Below are positions 24,927-34,275 of a stretch of 47,131 nt of DNA, piece by piece. The position numbers were made by a program, and so were the translations under genes. This DNA is from Xanthomonas translucens pv. translucens DSM 18974 (GTDB lineage: Bacteria; Pseudomonadota; Gammaproteobacteria; Xanthomonadales; Xanthomonadaceae), in NCBI RefSeq assembly GCF_000331775.1, contig NZ_CAPJ01000039.1, positions 1 through 47,131 of the forward strand. Reading direction: 5' to 3'. Each line of letters starts with the position of its first letter. The first letter of the stretch is position 1. Under the pieces are notes generated by a model that worked only from the letters and a program-made list of their open reading frames with translations, was not told the origin of the DNA and did not search any database.

Positions 24927-25528
24927 GGGGAGATCTCCTGGCGCGCGGCGAGCACCGCGGCGGTTGGGTGCGTGCCCTGCACGCGGGCGAGGTGGCGGGA
25001 CACGCTGCGCCGGTAGCGGGCGGCAGGCTCGCCGCCTGCGGGGCGGTGGTAGCGACCGATCGCCAACAGCCAGTCTTCGCCGGAGACGTGTTGCTCCTTC
25101 AAGATCTCGGCGGCGATCGCAAGGTTTCGGTACGGGTCAAGCAGGTCGCACGCACTGGTGAAGCGGTGCTTGTGATAGCCCAGGTTGATCTGGCCCAGAC
25201 CGGCGTCGATGCGCGTGTGCGGCGTGGAGCGCATCGCCTGCTGCAAGCCGGAACAGGCGTCGGCGCGGGTGGCGAAGCGGCGTGACTGGCCGGCGACGTT
25301 TAGGGACCACGGCCATGGGACGATGCGCCCGTTGCGCCGGATGCCGCTCTCTTGCAAGGCCACGGCGTAGAGCACGTTCGAGGGAATGCCCGCGCGTTGC
25401 GCAGCAAGCTGGTAGGCCGGTGGCGGAACTTCCTGGGCTTGGGCAGCGCAGACGTACAGGCCAGCAGAGAGCACCACTACTCGCAGGGGCCGCAAGAGGG
25501 GGATAGTGGCTACGGCTGACGCTGCCAT
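24923..25528 (-). CDS. Lytic transglycosylase (SLT family)
   Basis: 201 aa with a signal peptide (about 12-31, AQA-Q). The catalytic Glu is E60 in VALQESGIR, the standard SLT ES motif. GLGQINLGYHKHRF and NLAIAAEIL(K) are the other family signatures. It would cut peptidoglycan locally so that the transfer channel can cross the cell wall. The 5' end overlaps the TIGR03759 gene by 19 bases, and its stop overlaps the next start, so it is embedded in the operon. Confidence 0.92.
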   Translation of the reverse strand: MAASAVATIPLLRPLRVVVLSAGLYVCAAQAQEVPPPAYQLAAQRAGIPSNVLYAVALQESGIRRNGRIVPWPWSLNVAGQSRRFATRADACSGLQQAMRSTPHTRIDAGLGQINLGYHKHRFTSACDLLDPYRNLAIAAEILKEQHVSGEDWLLAIGRYHRPAGGEPAARYRRSVSRHLARVQGTHPTAAVLAARQEISP

Positions 25529-26235
25529 TGGCCGTTCACCTCGCGCACGACAGCCGGCAGGTCGCCAGGCACACCCAGCGACAGCCAGCGACCGCCATCA
25601 TGATTGAGCGTGATGCTGCCACTGCGCACTCGTGCCGGGTCGATCTGGGCGCGCTTGGCCCAGTCGCGGATACGCGTGTCGTCCTGGCGGCTGCCGACCA
25701 TGTACAGATCGAACTCGCCCCCCGATGATTGCAGGCGCTGCACGATCTGCCCGCATGCGGCGCAGCCGTCCTTGACGAACACCGCCGTGCGGCCGCTGCC
25801 GCGCATGGCAGTGGCGCTTGGTCTGTCATCGGGCAGGTTCACACGCTGCATGCCGGGGTTCAGGCGCTGCCAGGCCTCGTCGTAGGCGCGCTGATACGCC
25901 AACAGCTTCTCCACGCGACGTGCTTCGACTTGCACCTGCAACTCTGCGTAGCGCCGCCGCTCTTCGTCGGTGCGGGCCTCGATGCCCAGGGCCGATAGCG
26001 GGTCCAGATTGGGCGAGTAGATGCCGAGTGGTCCCTCCATCAGCTCACGGTAGCGGGCCCACTCCTGAGTTTGCAGTCCCCAGTCGCGGGCCGCACGGTC
26101 GTCCAGGGCGCGTCCCATGAGGGGCCGCTCCTGGTGGGGCGCGGTACGGGCCTGGGCCGTGGCGGGGTGCTGGGCCGAAGCTGGAAGGTGCAGCGCTGCC
26201 AGCAGCGAGAGGATGAGAACGGGAGGGTGTTTCAT
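25510..26235 (-). CDS. TIGR03759-like ICE protein with a CxxC motif
   Basis: 241 aa with a signal peptide (about 1-21). A conserved-looking N-terminal half (DWGLQTQEWARYRELMEGPL, GIYSPNLDPLSALG) is typical of TIGR03759. Near the end, FVKDGCAACGQIVQRL places a thioredoxin-like CAAC (C158, C161) in a glutaredoxin-style strand-helix context. It is thus a candidate periplasmic redox protein, one of three thioredoxin-fold proteins in this cluster. It precedes the transglycosylase gene and overlaps it. Confidence 0.86.
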   Translation of the reverse strand: MKHPPVLILSLLAALHLPASAQHPATAQARTAPHQERPLMGRALDDRAARDWGLQTQEWARYRELMEGPLGIYSPNLDPLSALGIEARTDEERRRYAELQVQVEARRVEKLLAYQRAYDEAWQRLNPGMQRVNLPDDRPSATAMRGSGRTAVFVKDGCAACGQIVQRLQSSGGEFDLYMVGSRQDDTRIRDWAKRAQIDPARVRSGSITLNHDGGRWLSLGVPGDLPAVVREVNGQWQRQP

Positions 26236-26250
26236 CGCATGGTCTCTGCG

Positions 26251-26898
26251 TCAGGGAATCGCCAGGCGGCGGATCTGCTCGCCAGCCTGGAACACGGCGG
26301 TGTTTCCTTCGATGACCTGCAAGCGCCACGGACCGGTCACGTCGCCGGGCAGCAGTACCTGCACCCGATCGGCGGTGAAATTCCCCTCGGCCGGGGCGAC
26401 GGATACGCTGCGCTGGCCGGCGCGCAACTCGGTACCCACGATGCGGAACGGCAGCGGGGCCGGTTCAGGCTGGACGGCAGTGGGCTTGCTCTGCGAGCGC
26501 GGCTTCGCAGGCGCAGCCGCACGTGTCGTCGCCTGTCGTGTCTTGATCTGCTCGACCTCGGCGCGCAGCGCCTGAAGGTCGTCCATGGAGGCAAGGCCGA
26601 ACAGCGTCTGCTCGATATGTGCGATGCGGGCATCCAGGGCCTGGCGGATATCTTGCAGGCCTGCGGCCGTCGCGGCGGCGGGCCGTTGCTGCAAGGCCTG
26701 GGTGGTTTCGCCCAGCCCGGTTACCTGCGCTTCGAGGCGTTGCAGACGGGACGCGAGCTGCTCCCGATCAGTCTGGTCGTTCATCGTCTGGTAGCCCATG
26801 ACCACGAAGACGCTCAGGCTGATCAGCCAAAGCCAGAGCAGGCTTTGCACGACTACGGCGGCAGTCGCTCGCCGGGAAGGCTGTGAGGCGTTGTTCAT
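26251..26898 (-). CDS. Inner-membrane protein with periplasmic coiled coil, PilL-adjacent
   Basis: 215 aa. One membrane segment (about 18-38) is followed by a long Gln/Leu/Glu-rich coiled coil (about 40-125), a Pro/Lys-rich linker and a C-terminal beta domain (about 150-215, PFRIVGTELRAGQRSVSVAP). I know no name for the family, but a protein of this shape sits between the PilL gene and the TIGR03759 gene in related ICEs. It overlaps the pilL stop by four bases. It is probably a structural component of the transfer apparatus. Confidence 0.75.
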   Translation of the reverse strand: MNNASQPSRRATAAVVVQSLLWLWLISLSVFVVMGYQTMNDQTDREQLASRLQRLEAQVTGLGETTQALQQRPAAATAAGLQDIRQALDARIAHIEQTLFGLASMDDLQALRAEVEQIKTRQATTRAAAPAKPRSQSKPTAVQPEPAPLPFRIVGTELRAGQRSVSVAPAEGNFTADRVQVLLPGDVTGPWRLQVIEGNTAVFQAGEQIRRLAIP

Positions 26899-27479
26899 GG
26901 CTGGCCTCCCGCGAGGGGAAACGTCTGTACCGCGTCGGCGGCGGGCGGTTCGGGCACCGGCGCGGTAGCGTCGCCGTGGACCTGCTCGAAGCAGACTTGG
27001 CGCGTGCGGTCATCCACGTGCAGCTCCCAGGCCGGGCCGGCCAGAGTGAGCAGCGCATCGCGCAAGATCATGGGGCCCAGATTCAGGTGCGCCGCCGGCA
27101 GCGGCAGCGCGTATAGCTCGATCACGGCATGCGCGGTCTCGCAGAGCTGGTAGCCGCTGCGCTTGAGCACGTGCCGGAGTCCGTCGCCGACCGTGGCGCG
27201 GGCATCTCCGGGCATGGAGACATCGACGGTCTGCAGCAGCAGGTCGCGCTGCGCCGCCATCGGGGCGAGTTCCACCAGGGTGTAGCGTCCATAGCGCACG
27301 ACCGGAATGAACTGCGGCGCCTCGGGTTCCGGTGCGGGCGAGGCTTCCACGATGGGATCGGGCGCGTGCGGCGCCGCGGTCGTCGCGCAGCCGCCAGCCA
27401 ACACCGAACAGAGCAGGCCGAGGACTCCCGCCAGCAGGCGGCGTTCGGGATGGTGAAACCAGGTTGGAGAGGGGCACAT
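26895..27479 (-). CDS. pilL: PilL-like ICE lipoprotein
   Basis: 194 aa with a lipoprotein signal peptide ending LAGGC (Cys31). The mature protein has FIPVVRYGRYTLVELAP and ATVGDGLRHVLKRSGYQL segments typical of the N-terminal PilL family found in ICEs (TIGR03748). These proteins are related to type IV pilus/secretin-associated lipoproteins and are predicted to sit at the outer membrane. It is the first gene of the first transfer unit, with the CAAACAAT element 59 bases upstream. Confidence 0.87.
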   Translation of the reverse strand: MCPSPTWFHHPERRLLAGVLGLLCSVLAGGCATTAAPHAPDPIVEASPAPEPEAPQFIPVVRYGRYTLVELAPMAAQRDLLLQTVDVSMPGDARATVGDGLRHVLKRSGYQLCETAHAVIELYALPLPAAHLNLGPMILRDALLTLAGPAWELHVDDRTRQVCFEQVHGDATAPVPEPPAADAVQTFPLAGGQP

Positions 27480-27747
27480 AGCTCGGCGTCCTGAAACATC
27501 GAGCCCTCACCATCACCGCTTCATCTGCATGCGACAGCAAACAATGCGAACTGCACCACGTCCGATTTGCTGGCGCGTTCCCGCCTTAAAAAATCGGCAA
27601 CCGCAAGGAGTGGATGCAAAGCCGCATGGCCGCGACTCGGTACGGCACGTGGGGCGACGCCCGCAAGCCCGACGGCGCAGTGCGCCGCGACGCCCTACGT
27701 GTTTTCTCCCCTATTGCACAATAGTCCCTACAGGAGCAGGGTAGACA
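27480..27747. other. Divergent control region between pilL and the kinase gene
   Basis: 268 bases without a gene. It holds the CAAACAAT element at 27538-27545 for the pilL unit and, on the other side, the inverted repeat CTATTG-CA-CAATAG at 27711-27724, 24 bases before the kinase start. I saw no strong sigma70 match for either direction. Confidence 0.5.
27538..27545 (-). promoter_or_regulatory. Shared upstream octamer of transfer unit 1
   Basis: CAAACAAT on the plus strand, 59 bases before the pilL start at 27479. The next six bases (GCGAAC) are close to those at the other two copies. Confidence 0.6.
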
Positions 27748-29217
27748 ATGATGAACACATTGACGCTAGCAAACGGCGTGTGGCGATACAGCGAATCAGC
27801 CCCACTTGGCAGTCCAGGCGGCTTCGCTGCTGTCTTTGCCGGCCTTTCAGCCGATGACGCTCCGGTAGCGGTCAAGATCTTTCACGCCGGCATCGGGCAA
27901 GATGCGAACCGAGAACTGCAATTCGCCTCCGCCCGTCTTGGCAAAACGGCCTCGCACGTCATCACTGTCTACGACTGTGGAGTTGACGCAGCAACGCGAC
28001 AGCCGGCCATCGTCATGGCACGCGGCGATCACAGCCTGTCCCAGTACGGCAGGGCTCAAGGTGCACTTTCCGAATCTGTCGCCTGCTCAATCGCATGTGA
28101 GATCGTTGACGGATTGGTCGAAGTCTCGGATTGGGTACATCGCGATCTGAAACCGGCCAACGTGATCTGGTGTGACGGTACTTGGCGGCTGGTCGACTTC
28201 GGTATCGCACGCATCGCCGACGCTTCGACCGCTGCCGGGACGATGAAGGATTTCCTCAGCGCGCACTACGCCGCGCCGGAACAATGGAACAGCGAACATG
28301 CGACACACGCCACCGATGTCTACGCACTGGGCTGCATCATCCATGAGCTGTTGACCGGCAAAACGCTGTTCGACGGAAAAACGCAGGCGGACCTTGCCCG
28401 TCAACACCGCTCGGAACCTGCGCCCATCACCGCAGGTTCCCCGGCACTCCAATCCTTGCTGCATCGCATGGTCGCAAAGCCGCAGGTCGTAAGGCCGACA
28501 TTCGAAGAGATCAGAGCGCGACTCCAATCGTTCGCTGACTCGGGTACGCGCAGCAACCGGCCCGCATCCGCCGCCTTGTCAGCGGTTTCCGCTGCGGCCT
28601 CCGCGCAGCAAGCTGAGCGGGAAGCCGCCGCCGCTCAGGCGCAGCAGGCCACGCGCACGCGAGGGGAACTGCGAGAGCATGCGTTGCGGGTGCTGCAGGA
28701 GATCCAGACCGTCCTGTTCGATCGCATCCGTGAGGATGCGCCCGCGGCAGTGATACGCAGCGTCGGCAGCCGCAAAGCCCCTGTAACGGAAGCATCGCTG
28801 GGCCAGGGGACGCTCACCATGTCGGTCAGCCACCTGCGGGACGTTCCGCAGCACGCGTTTTCGATAAGCCGCTGGGATGTGATCTGCTGGGACTACATCA
28901 AGTGCTCGAATCCAGGTTATGACCGCAGTGCCTCGCTCTGGTATGTCAACGACGGCTCGGGACGCTGGCAGTGGCTGGAGGTCTCATATTTCAACAGTTG
29001 GGGAGGCAGCAATGGAGTGAACGTGCCGTGTAGCCTGCCCCCAGGCAGAGACGCGGATATCGCAGCATCGATGACCATGGGCACATGGAACTTCGCGCAT
29101 CCACCACGCGCCATCGATGATGCCGGCCGAGAGGCTTTCATCGAACGCTGGATCAGCCATTTGGCTCAGGCGGCGCAAGGACAGTTAAGAAGCCTATCCA
29201 ACCTTCCCGAGACATAG
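27748..29217 (+). CDS. Hanks-type Ser/Thr protein kinase with a novel C-terminal domain
   Basis: 489 aa. Kinase domain about residues 10-265: Gly-rich loop GSPGGFAAV, catalytic Lys K43 (VAVK), HRDLKPAN with D133, DFG at 150-152 and an APE-like AAPEQW. All key residues are present, so it should be active. An Ala/Gln-rich probable coiled coil follows (about 275-330), then a C-terminal domain of about 155 residues rich in Trp, Tyr and beta strands that I do not recognise. No membrane segment is seen, so it is cytoplasmic, unlike PknB-type receptors. AGGAG lies 11 bases before the ATG. It is cargo outside the transfer operons, convergent with the broken SMC-like gene. Its targets are unknown. Confidence 0.88.
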   Translation: MMNTLTLANGVWRYSESAPLGSPGGFAAVFAGLSADDAPVAVKIFHAGIGQDANRELQFASARLGKTASHVITVYDCGVDAATRQPAIVMARGDHSLSQYGRAQGALSESVACSIACEIVDGLVEVSDWVHRDLKPANVIWCDGTWRLVDFGIARIADASTAAGTMKDFLSAHYAAPEQWNSEHATHATDVYALGCIIHELLTGKTLFDGKTQADLARQHRSEPAPITAGSPALQSLLHRMVAKPQVVRPTFEEIRARLQSFADSGTRSNRPASAALSAVSAAASAQQAEREAAAAQAQQATRTRGELREHALRVLQEIQTVLFDRIREDAPAAVIRSVGSRKAPVTEASLGQGTLTMSVSHLRDVPQHAFSISRWDVICWDYIKCSNPGYDRSASLWYVNDGSGRWQWLEVSYFNSWGGSNGVNVPCSLPPGRDADIAASMTMGTWNFAHPPRAIDDAGREAFIERWISHLAQAAQGQLRSLSNLPET

Positions 29218-29276
29218 GCGCAGAGTTTCTGCAATCCGAACTTCTCTTTCTTGTAGCTTTGTCCAGCACTCGAAAT

Positions 29277-31944
29277 CTAGCGGCCTGGCCGAAGATCGAG
29301 GGCTTCCAATTCCTCCAGAGTCGTCACTACTGACTCGACTTCGTTGCCATCGAAATCATCTCGGTCTGCCTCCTCGTGTGTTCCCTTGTTGAGGTACACC
29401 CACACCAGGTTCTGCTCGGGGATGCCAAGCACTCTATCCAGCGCCGCAACGACGGGTGGCTTGTTAACGTGAATGAAAGCCTGGGCGCTCGTTATTTTCC
29501 TGCGCAAGGCCTCGCATAGATTTCTGAGGGCGGGCTCAGCTCCTACCCCTGCGAGCTGCACGCTGATGGTGCCGTGCTCGTGGCTACCGAGCCAGCGCCA
29601 GACCTTCTCGGTCAGCATTTCGATTGCCTTGCGGGACGCGTCCAACGCACCCCGGTCATTCAACTCGTCGCGGGCTGCTCGGGCCATCTCCACATAGTTG
29701 CGGCTCGCCACATTGCCATTGACCCTGGGGGTGGTAGTTCCCATCGTGATTCCGAAAAAGGTACACCTTGGAATCGTTGCGCGCCTGAGGAGGCAAGCTT
29801 TGATGAATATCCTTGATGAATTCATGACTGTGACAAGTGACAATGACTTGCGTGTTGGTGAAATGATCGCTCTCGAAGATCGCTTCCCTGATGCCACGTC
29901 GGTGATCGTGGTCAATGGCGTTGATGGCATCGTCGAAAACGATGAGCGGGCTCTGCAAGCTCAGGCTCTTTGCCAGCAAAATGGCCAAGCCCAAACACCG
30001 CACATGTCCTTCACTCAAAATCTTGAGCGCATCCACCCGGGCGTTGGGATTGCCTCGAAAACTGATCTCGATCTTCTGCTCGCCCGTCAGCGGAAGGTGT
30101 AGTGCGGCGAGTTTGTCGGCGTCTAGATCGTTTCTGTTGAACTCGTTGTAGAGCAGCATCGCTCGGTCGTTGAGGCCTGCAATCAGGGTTCCAGGCAGTT
30201 GACTCCGGTAGCGCCGCAGCAAGACAAGAAAACGGTCGTATGCCGCCTTGATCGGCGTGTCGCGCTCGCTGTCCGCGAGTTCCTGGGCAGCCTCTCGGAT
30301 AAGGCCGGCATTTTCCTCTTCGAAGGTCGCAATTCGGCGTCGAGCGGCGGCCAGGCTCTCAACCAAGAGCTGGCGTTTGTTGTCCTGCGCTTGGGCCAGA
30401 AGCTGGTATTCGATCAGCCGGTCCCTCTCCGCAATGTTTCTTTGGCGCTGCTCGATCGCCAGCCTTGCGTCGGTATCCTGGACTTCTATGCGCTGGGCAA
30501 TGTCCAGGATGTTCTCCAGCGTTGGAAATTCTTGACCTGGGTTGGCATTGACTTCATAGATTCCAGCCCACCAGACCCCGATGCCTGCGTCGGGGAGGGC
30601 CGTGAGATAGCGACCCACTGCCGCGTCCTGTTCAGAATTCGCGAGAACAAACTGACGCAGGACCTTCAGCTTCGCCCTCAGCGCTCTGGCGGCCTGCGCG
30701 ACGGCATCGGCAGCCTGTTTTTGCCTCTCCTGAAGCGCGGCCAGCTCGCCAAGTTGGGCAAGTCCCGCAGCCGCCTTTTCATAAGGGTCACGCAACACAT
30801 GATTCGGCCCGGCAAGTGGCGTATCGCAGGCGGGGCAATGGTCTCCCTCGGCCGCTTGTAGCGCGACGACAGCGGAGTAGAGGTCTTTGAAAGAAACCTG
30901 ATCAGCCTGCGCCACCAACTCGGCGTTGAGCCGATCCAGTTCTTCCTGCGCAGCATCGGCGGCACCATAGAGTTCCTGCAGCCCCCGCCGGGTCACATCG
31001 AGTATCACCGGCGGGAGTGCGTTCAGGATGCCATTGAGTTGCTGGAGGCGTGAAGGGACGTTTTCGCTGCCAATCAGATTCTTAAGGCCCTCATACGTCG
31101 TACCTACGGCATACGCGACGGCCAATGCCAGCTCCTCCGCATCCAAGGCCTGAAGGGAAGCGGCTTCGCCGTTCACCGTAGCCTGGTCTTGTGCCAAGGC
31201 CGTGCGCTTTGTCGCCAGCAACAGCCGCTTGGTGTTCGTGAGGATGAGTTGGCCATCCATCGATTCATTGAAGTGCCCGACAAACTCGTTGAACTTCTCC
31301 ATACCGAAGAGCGTGGCAATCAGCTCGGTTCGCTGTGCGGTCGGCCTTGCAGCGATCCGGGAGAAGGAATCGATCCTGTTCTTCTCGATAAAGCAGAACC
31401 TGTAAGTATCGGCATTGGCGGCGACATCGATCTCGTTGCCATCGTGGTCAATGGCTTTCAAGACGGGCGGATCGAACCTGCGCTCATGAAGGTTGGAGAG
31501 ATAGGTGGCGGCGGCAATCCGCTTGACCTCAGCCTCTTCCACCGAACCAATAAGCGCGTACTCCAGAGCTTCGCAAAGACTGGTTTTCCCGCTGCCATTG
31601 GGCCCGTAGAACAGAACAATCCGCTGTTGCAGTACAAAGGGCTCGGGATGTCGAAATCCGCGGAATGGACCGATGGTGAGGTGGTGAAGTCGCCGCCATG
31701 GCCATGTTCCAACCGCGGCCACCGGGGCGTTCTCCGGCGGGACATCAGGTGTCTGCGCCAGTTGCTGTTGTGCGAGATGTGCCAGGAGAGTGGAGCGCTG
31801 GTTGCGCTGGCGCGAAGTTTCAGAAACCGCATCGAAATTCGCCAACGCAAGATTAGCCAGGCGACGCACATTGGAAGGAGCCTGTGTTTCTGGCAAGTGA
31901 ATCCATCTGATGAACTCTTCAAAGTCTCTTCTAGCTGATGTCAT
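29277..31944 (-). pseudogene. SMC/Rad50-like AAA ATPase broken by a one-base frameshift
   Basis: From the ATG at 31944 (GGAG 8 bases upstream). Walker A GPNGSGKT is at about 114-121. A long helical middle has a zinc-hook-like HCPACDTPL near 367. A signature LSEGHVRCLGLA, Walker B LIVFDDAINAID (about 660) and an H-loop CHSHEF follow: the RecN/Rad50 head-coil-head plan. At the run of five Gs at 29727-29731 (C on the coding strand) the frame slips and ends early at 29656. Removing one base joins it to a frame continuing to 29277, giving about 887 aa. This is a recent inactivation or a sequencing error. Family members act in DNA repair or phage defence; the role here is inferred. Confidence 0.8.
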
Positions 31945-32314
31945 GATTCCCACTCCAAGCTCAGTAAACAGGCGCCGAGGTCTTCTACGCGCAGTGCTCT
32001 GAGCCCTTACTTATCGTAACAGGCATACAAGCTGAAGGCCGTCGTGGTCAATGGCAAGCTCGCCCGCCGATATCATCGCCGAGCGAGACGGCCCAGCGGT
32101 TGTGCGGCACGATAAAGTGGCGGCGGAGGCGAGATGCCCGGCACCGAATCCAAGCCAGCGTCCCAGTAAAGCAAATATTGTGAAGCCGGCTCAGCAGCCC
32201 AGATCTTTCTATGTTGGAACCGTAGGGGATCTGCGTTTCTTCGACGTCCGGTTGATGGTTTCTAGTGCGCTCGCATTGTGGACCTTGATGGTCACTTTGT
32301 CGACTCCCCGCAAT

Positions 32315-33163
32315 TCAGTGCCAGCCAAAACTAGAGGTCTGCGGTTGATGTTGATCACGGAACTCGGCGGGCGTTAGCCCGCCCAGGCTGTCGTGCGGGA
32401 TCTGCTGGTTGTAGTCGGCCAGCCAGTGTTCGGTCTGTTCGCGAACCTCGCTCAGCGTGCGGAAGAGATGCATGTCCAGCACGCCGCGCCGGTAGCTGCC
32501 GTTGAAGCGTTCGATGAAACCGTTTTGCATCGGCCGTCCCGGCTCGATGAAGTCCAAGGCGATGCCTTTGCGCTCGGCCCACTCAGCCAAGGCTAAAGCG
32601 ACAAACTCCGGGCCATTGTCCAAGCGAAGTTTGGCGGGATAGCCACGCCAGGCTGCGATGCGCTCCAAGGTGCGGATGACGCGGGCGGCCGGAAGATTCA
32701 AGTCCACTTCGATCGCCAAGGCTTCCCGGCTGAAGTCGTCGATGACATTGAACGTGCGGAAACGTCGACCATCCCACAGCGCATCGGACATAAAGTCGAT
32801 CGACCATCCAGCATTGGGGCGTGCTCCGCATGTCAGCGGTTGTGGATGACGGGTCGGGACCCGGCGCCTGCTGCGACGCCGTTGATTGAGCTTCATCAGG
32901 CAATACACGCGCCACACCCTTTTGTGATTCCACACATGTCCGCGACGGCGGATGATCTGAAAGAGCTTTCCAAAACCACGCTCGGGGAAGCGCTCGGCCA
33001 ATTCGGACAACAGCGCAACGACCTCCTCATCCCGGTCGGGACGACGCCGATAGCGCGCTGTCGAGCGAGCCACGCCAACGACCGTACAGGCCCGGCGCTC
33101 GCTCCAGCCATGCTGCTCGATGAGCCAGGCAAGAAGCGGGCGTTTGTGCGCCGGGTCTACAGC
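32315..33163 (-). CDS. IS3-family transposase OrfB (DDE catalytic part)
   Basis: About 282 residues in the -1 frame relative to orfA, entered by frameshifting at the A6G run; an internal start at 33073 is also possible. The catalytic residues are visible: Asp in WSIDFMSD, Asp in LRLDNGPEF and Glu in [13 protein letters not shown]. The stop lies inside the left inverted repeat, as is usual for this family. The fused OrfAB protein would move the element; the frame looks intact. Confidence 0.92.
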   Translation of the reverse strand, partial: AVDPAHKRPLLAWLIEQHGWSERRACTVVGVARSTARYRRRPDRDEEVVALLSELAERFPERGFGKLFQIIRRRGHVWNHKRVWRVYCLMKLNQRRRSRRRVPTRHPQPLTCGARPNAGWSIDFMSDALWDGRRFRTFNVIDDFSREALAIEVDLNLPAARVIRTLERIAAWRGYPAKLRLDNGPEFVALALAEWAERKGIALDFIEPGRPMQNGFIERFNGSYRRGVLDMHLFRTLSEVREQTEHWLADYNQQIPHDSLGGLTPAEFRDQHQPQTSSFGWH

Positions 33164-33423
33164 TTTTTTGCGATGACATCCTTGAGTGCATGATTTTCCA
33201 TGGCGAGCTCAGCGTACATGCGTTTGAGCTTGCTGTGCTCGGTCTCCAGGTCGCGAAGGCGCTGCACGTCAGCAGCCTCCATGCCGCCGTACTTGGACTT
33301 CCAGACGTAGTACGTCGCGTCGGAAATACCCAGCTCACGGCACACATCCTTGACCTGGCGGCCGCCCTCAACCTGCTTCAGCGTGGCGACGATCTGGCTC
33401 TCGGTGAATTTGCTCTTGCGCAT
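33157..33423 (-). CDS. IS3-family transposase OrfA
   Basis: 88 aa. A helix-turn-helix ([17 protein letters not shown] and [16 protein letters not shown]) is followed by a leucine-zipper-like coiled coil ([19 protein letters not shown]). This is the DNA-binding half of an IS3-family transposase. Near its end the coding strand reads A-AAA-AAG (33163-33169), the classic slippery heptamer for programmed -1 frameshifting into orfB. Confidence 0.93.
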   Translation of the reverse strand: MRKSKFTESQIVATLKQVEGGRQVKDVCRELGISDATYYVWKSKYGGMEAADVQRLRDLETEHSKLKRMYAELAMENHALKDVIAKKL

Positions 33424-34275
33424 CGTTGGTCTCCTCGGTGGCTAGTGTGCCCAGAGACCTCTAGTTATGGATGGATCAATTTTACGGGGAGTCGACAACT
33501 TCATGCTCTCTGACCAACTGCTGGAAGGCATCAAAGGCCCGATAGCAATGCTGGCACTGAGCTTCGAGAAGATCGACAACAAGGGGCAGCGTTAGCGCAG
33601 GTGTGCCTCCGAAGCCATAGGACACTGCGCCAGTTGATTTGTCGACACTGCGGGTCACGACCTGCGACATGCCCAGCACGATCCGAGGGGAGAACCGGTG
33701 GTTATAGGTGTTCCTGAAGTCGCGGGTGCCCTGGTGATAGTCCTTGGCTCCGATTTTCTCCATCCGTGTTTTCAAGGCGCTGTAGCGCCTCCACCCCTTC
33801 CCATACTTGTCTGCTGCATTGAACCACACTTCGCCGTCCAAAGGAAACTCGTCCTTCCAGGATGAACCTTGCCGAGCTTGGTTCGCCTGATGGCACAGAT
33901 GCGCCGTAGCGAAGATGAAGCGTGATCGGATAACGTAGGGCAAGTTGATGGCAACCGTCGCCAGGGGGTCAATGAACTCCACTGCAGCGTCCAATTGCTG
34001 CTGTTGATTCATGGGAGCGAGCACATCACGCCAAGCTGCAAGTTCGTGCGCATGGCGCGTGAGCGCGTTCACCGCGTTCGCCAGCTCCCGCGAAAACTCG
34101 TCGAACATCTGGCTGTAGGGCATCCACGATATGTACAGAGAATTCGGAAGCTCTCCCCAGCCGTACTTGACGAAGTTTCCCTTGAAGGGGATGGTCTTCA
34201 GGGTGCGCTTGTACTGACGGTATCGCTCGATTGTCATGGGTTCTTCAATTCGAATCTTGCAGATGTTGAAAATTG

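Larger units (their letters stand above)
32298..33497 (-). mobile_element. IS3-family insertion sequence, 1200 bp, with 4-bp target duplication
   Basis: Both ends begin TGTCGACTCCCCG, and the inverted repeats stay similar for about 43 bases, ending in AACTAGAGGTCT on each side. The element is flanked by ACTT on both sides (32294-32297 and 33498-33501). Two overlapping frames encode the transposase. The 4-bp duplication and the gene layout fit the IS407-like group of the IS3 family. It has split a HEPN-like gene near its 3' end. The matching ends and duplication indicate a simple, fairly recent insertion. Confidence 0.92.
32209..34237 (-). pseudogene. HEPN-like gene split by the IS3-family element
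   Basis: The 5' part runs from an ATG at 34237 to the insertion site at 33498; the 3' part continues from 32297 to TAG at 32209-32211. Removing the IS and one ACTT copy restores a single frame that replaces the six IS-derived end residues with 28 native ones. The protein is helical and contains RDFRNTYNHRF, whose R-N-x3-H spacing fits the HEPN RNase motif. HEPN proteins are often RNA-cutting toxins or defence effectors. The present product lacks only a basic tail (INRTSKKRRSPT), so residual function is possible. The HEPN call rests on this one motif. Confidence 0.6.
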
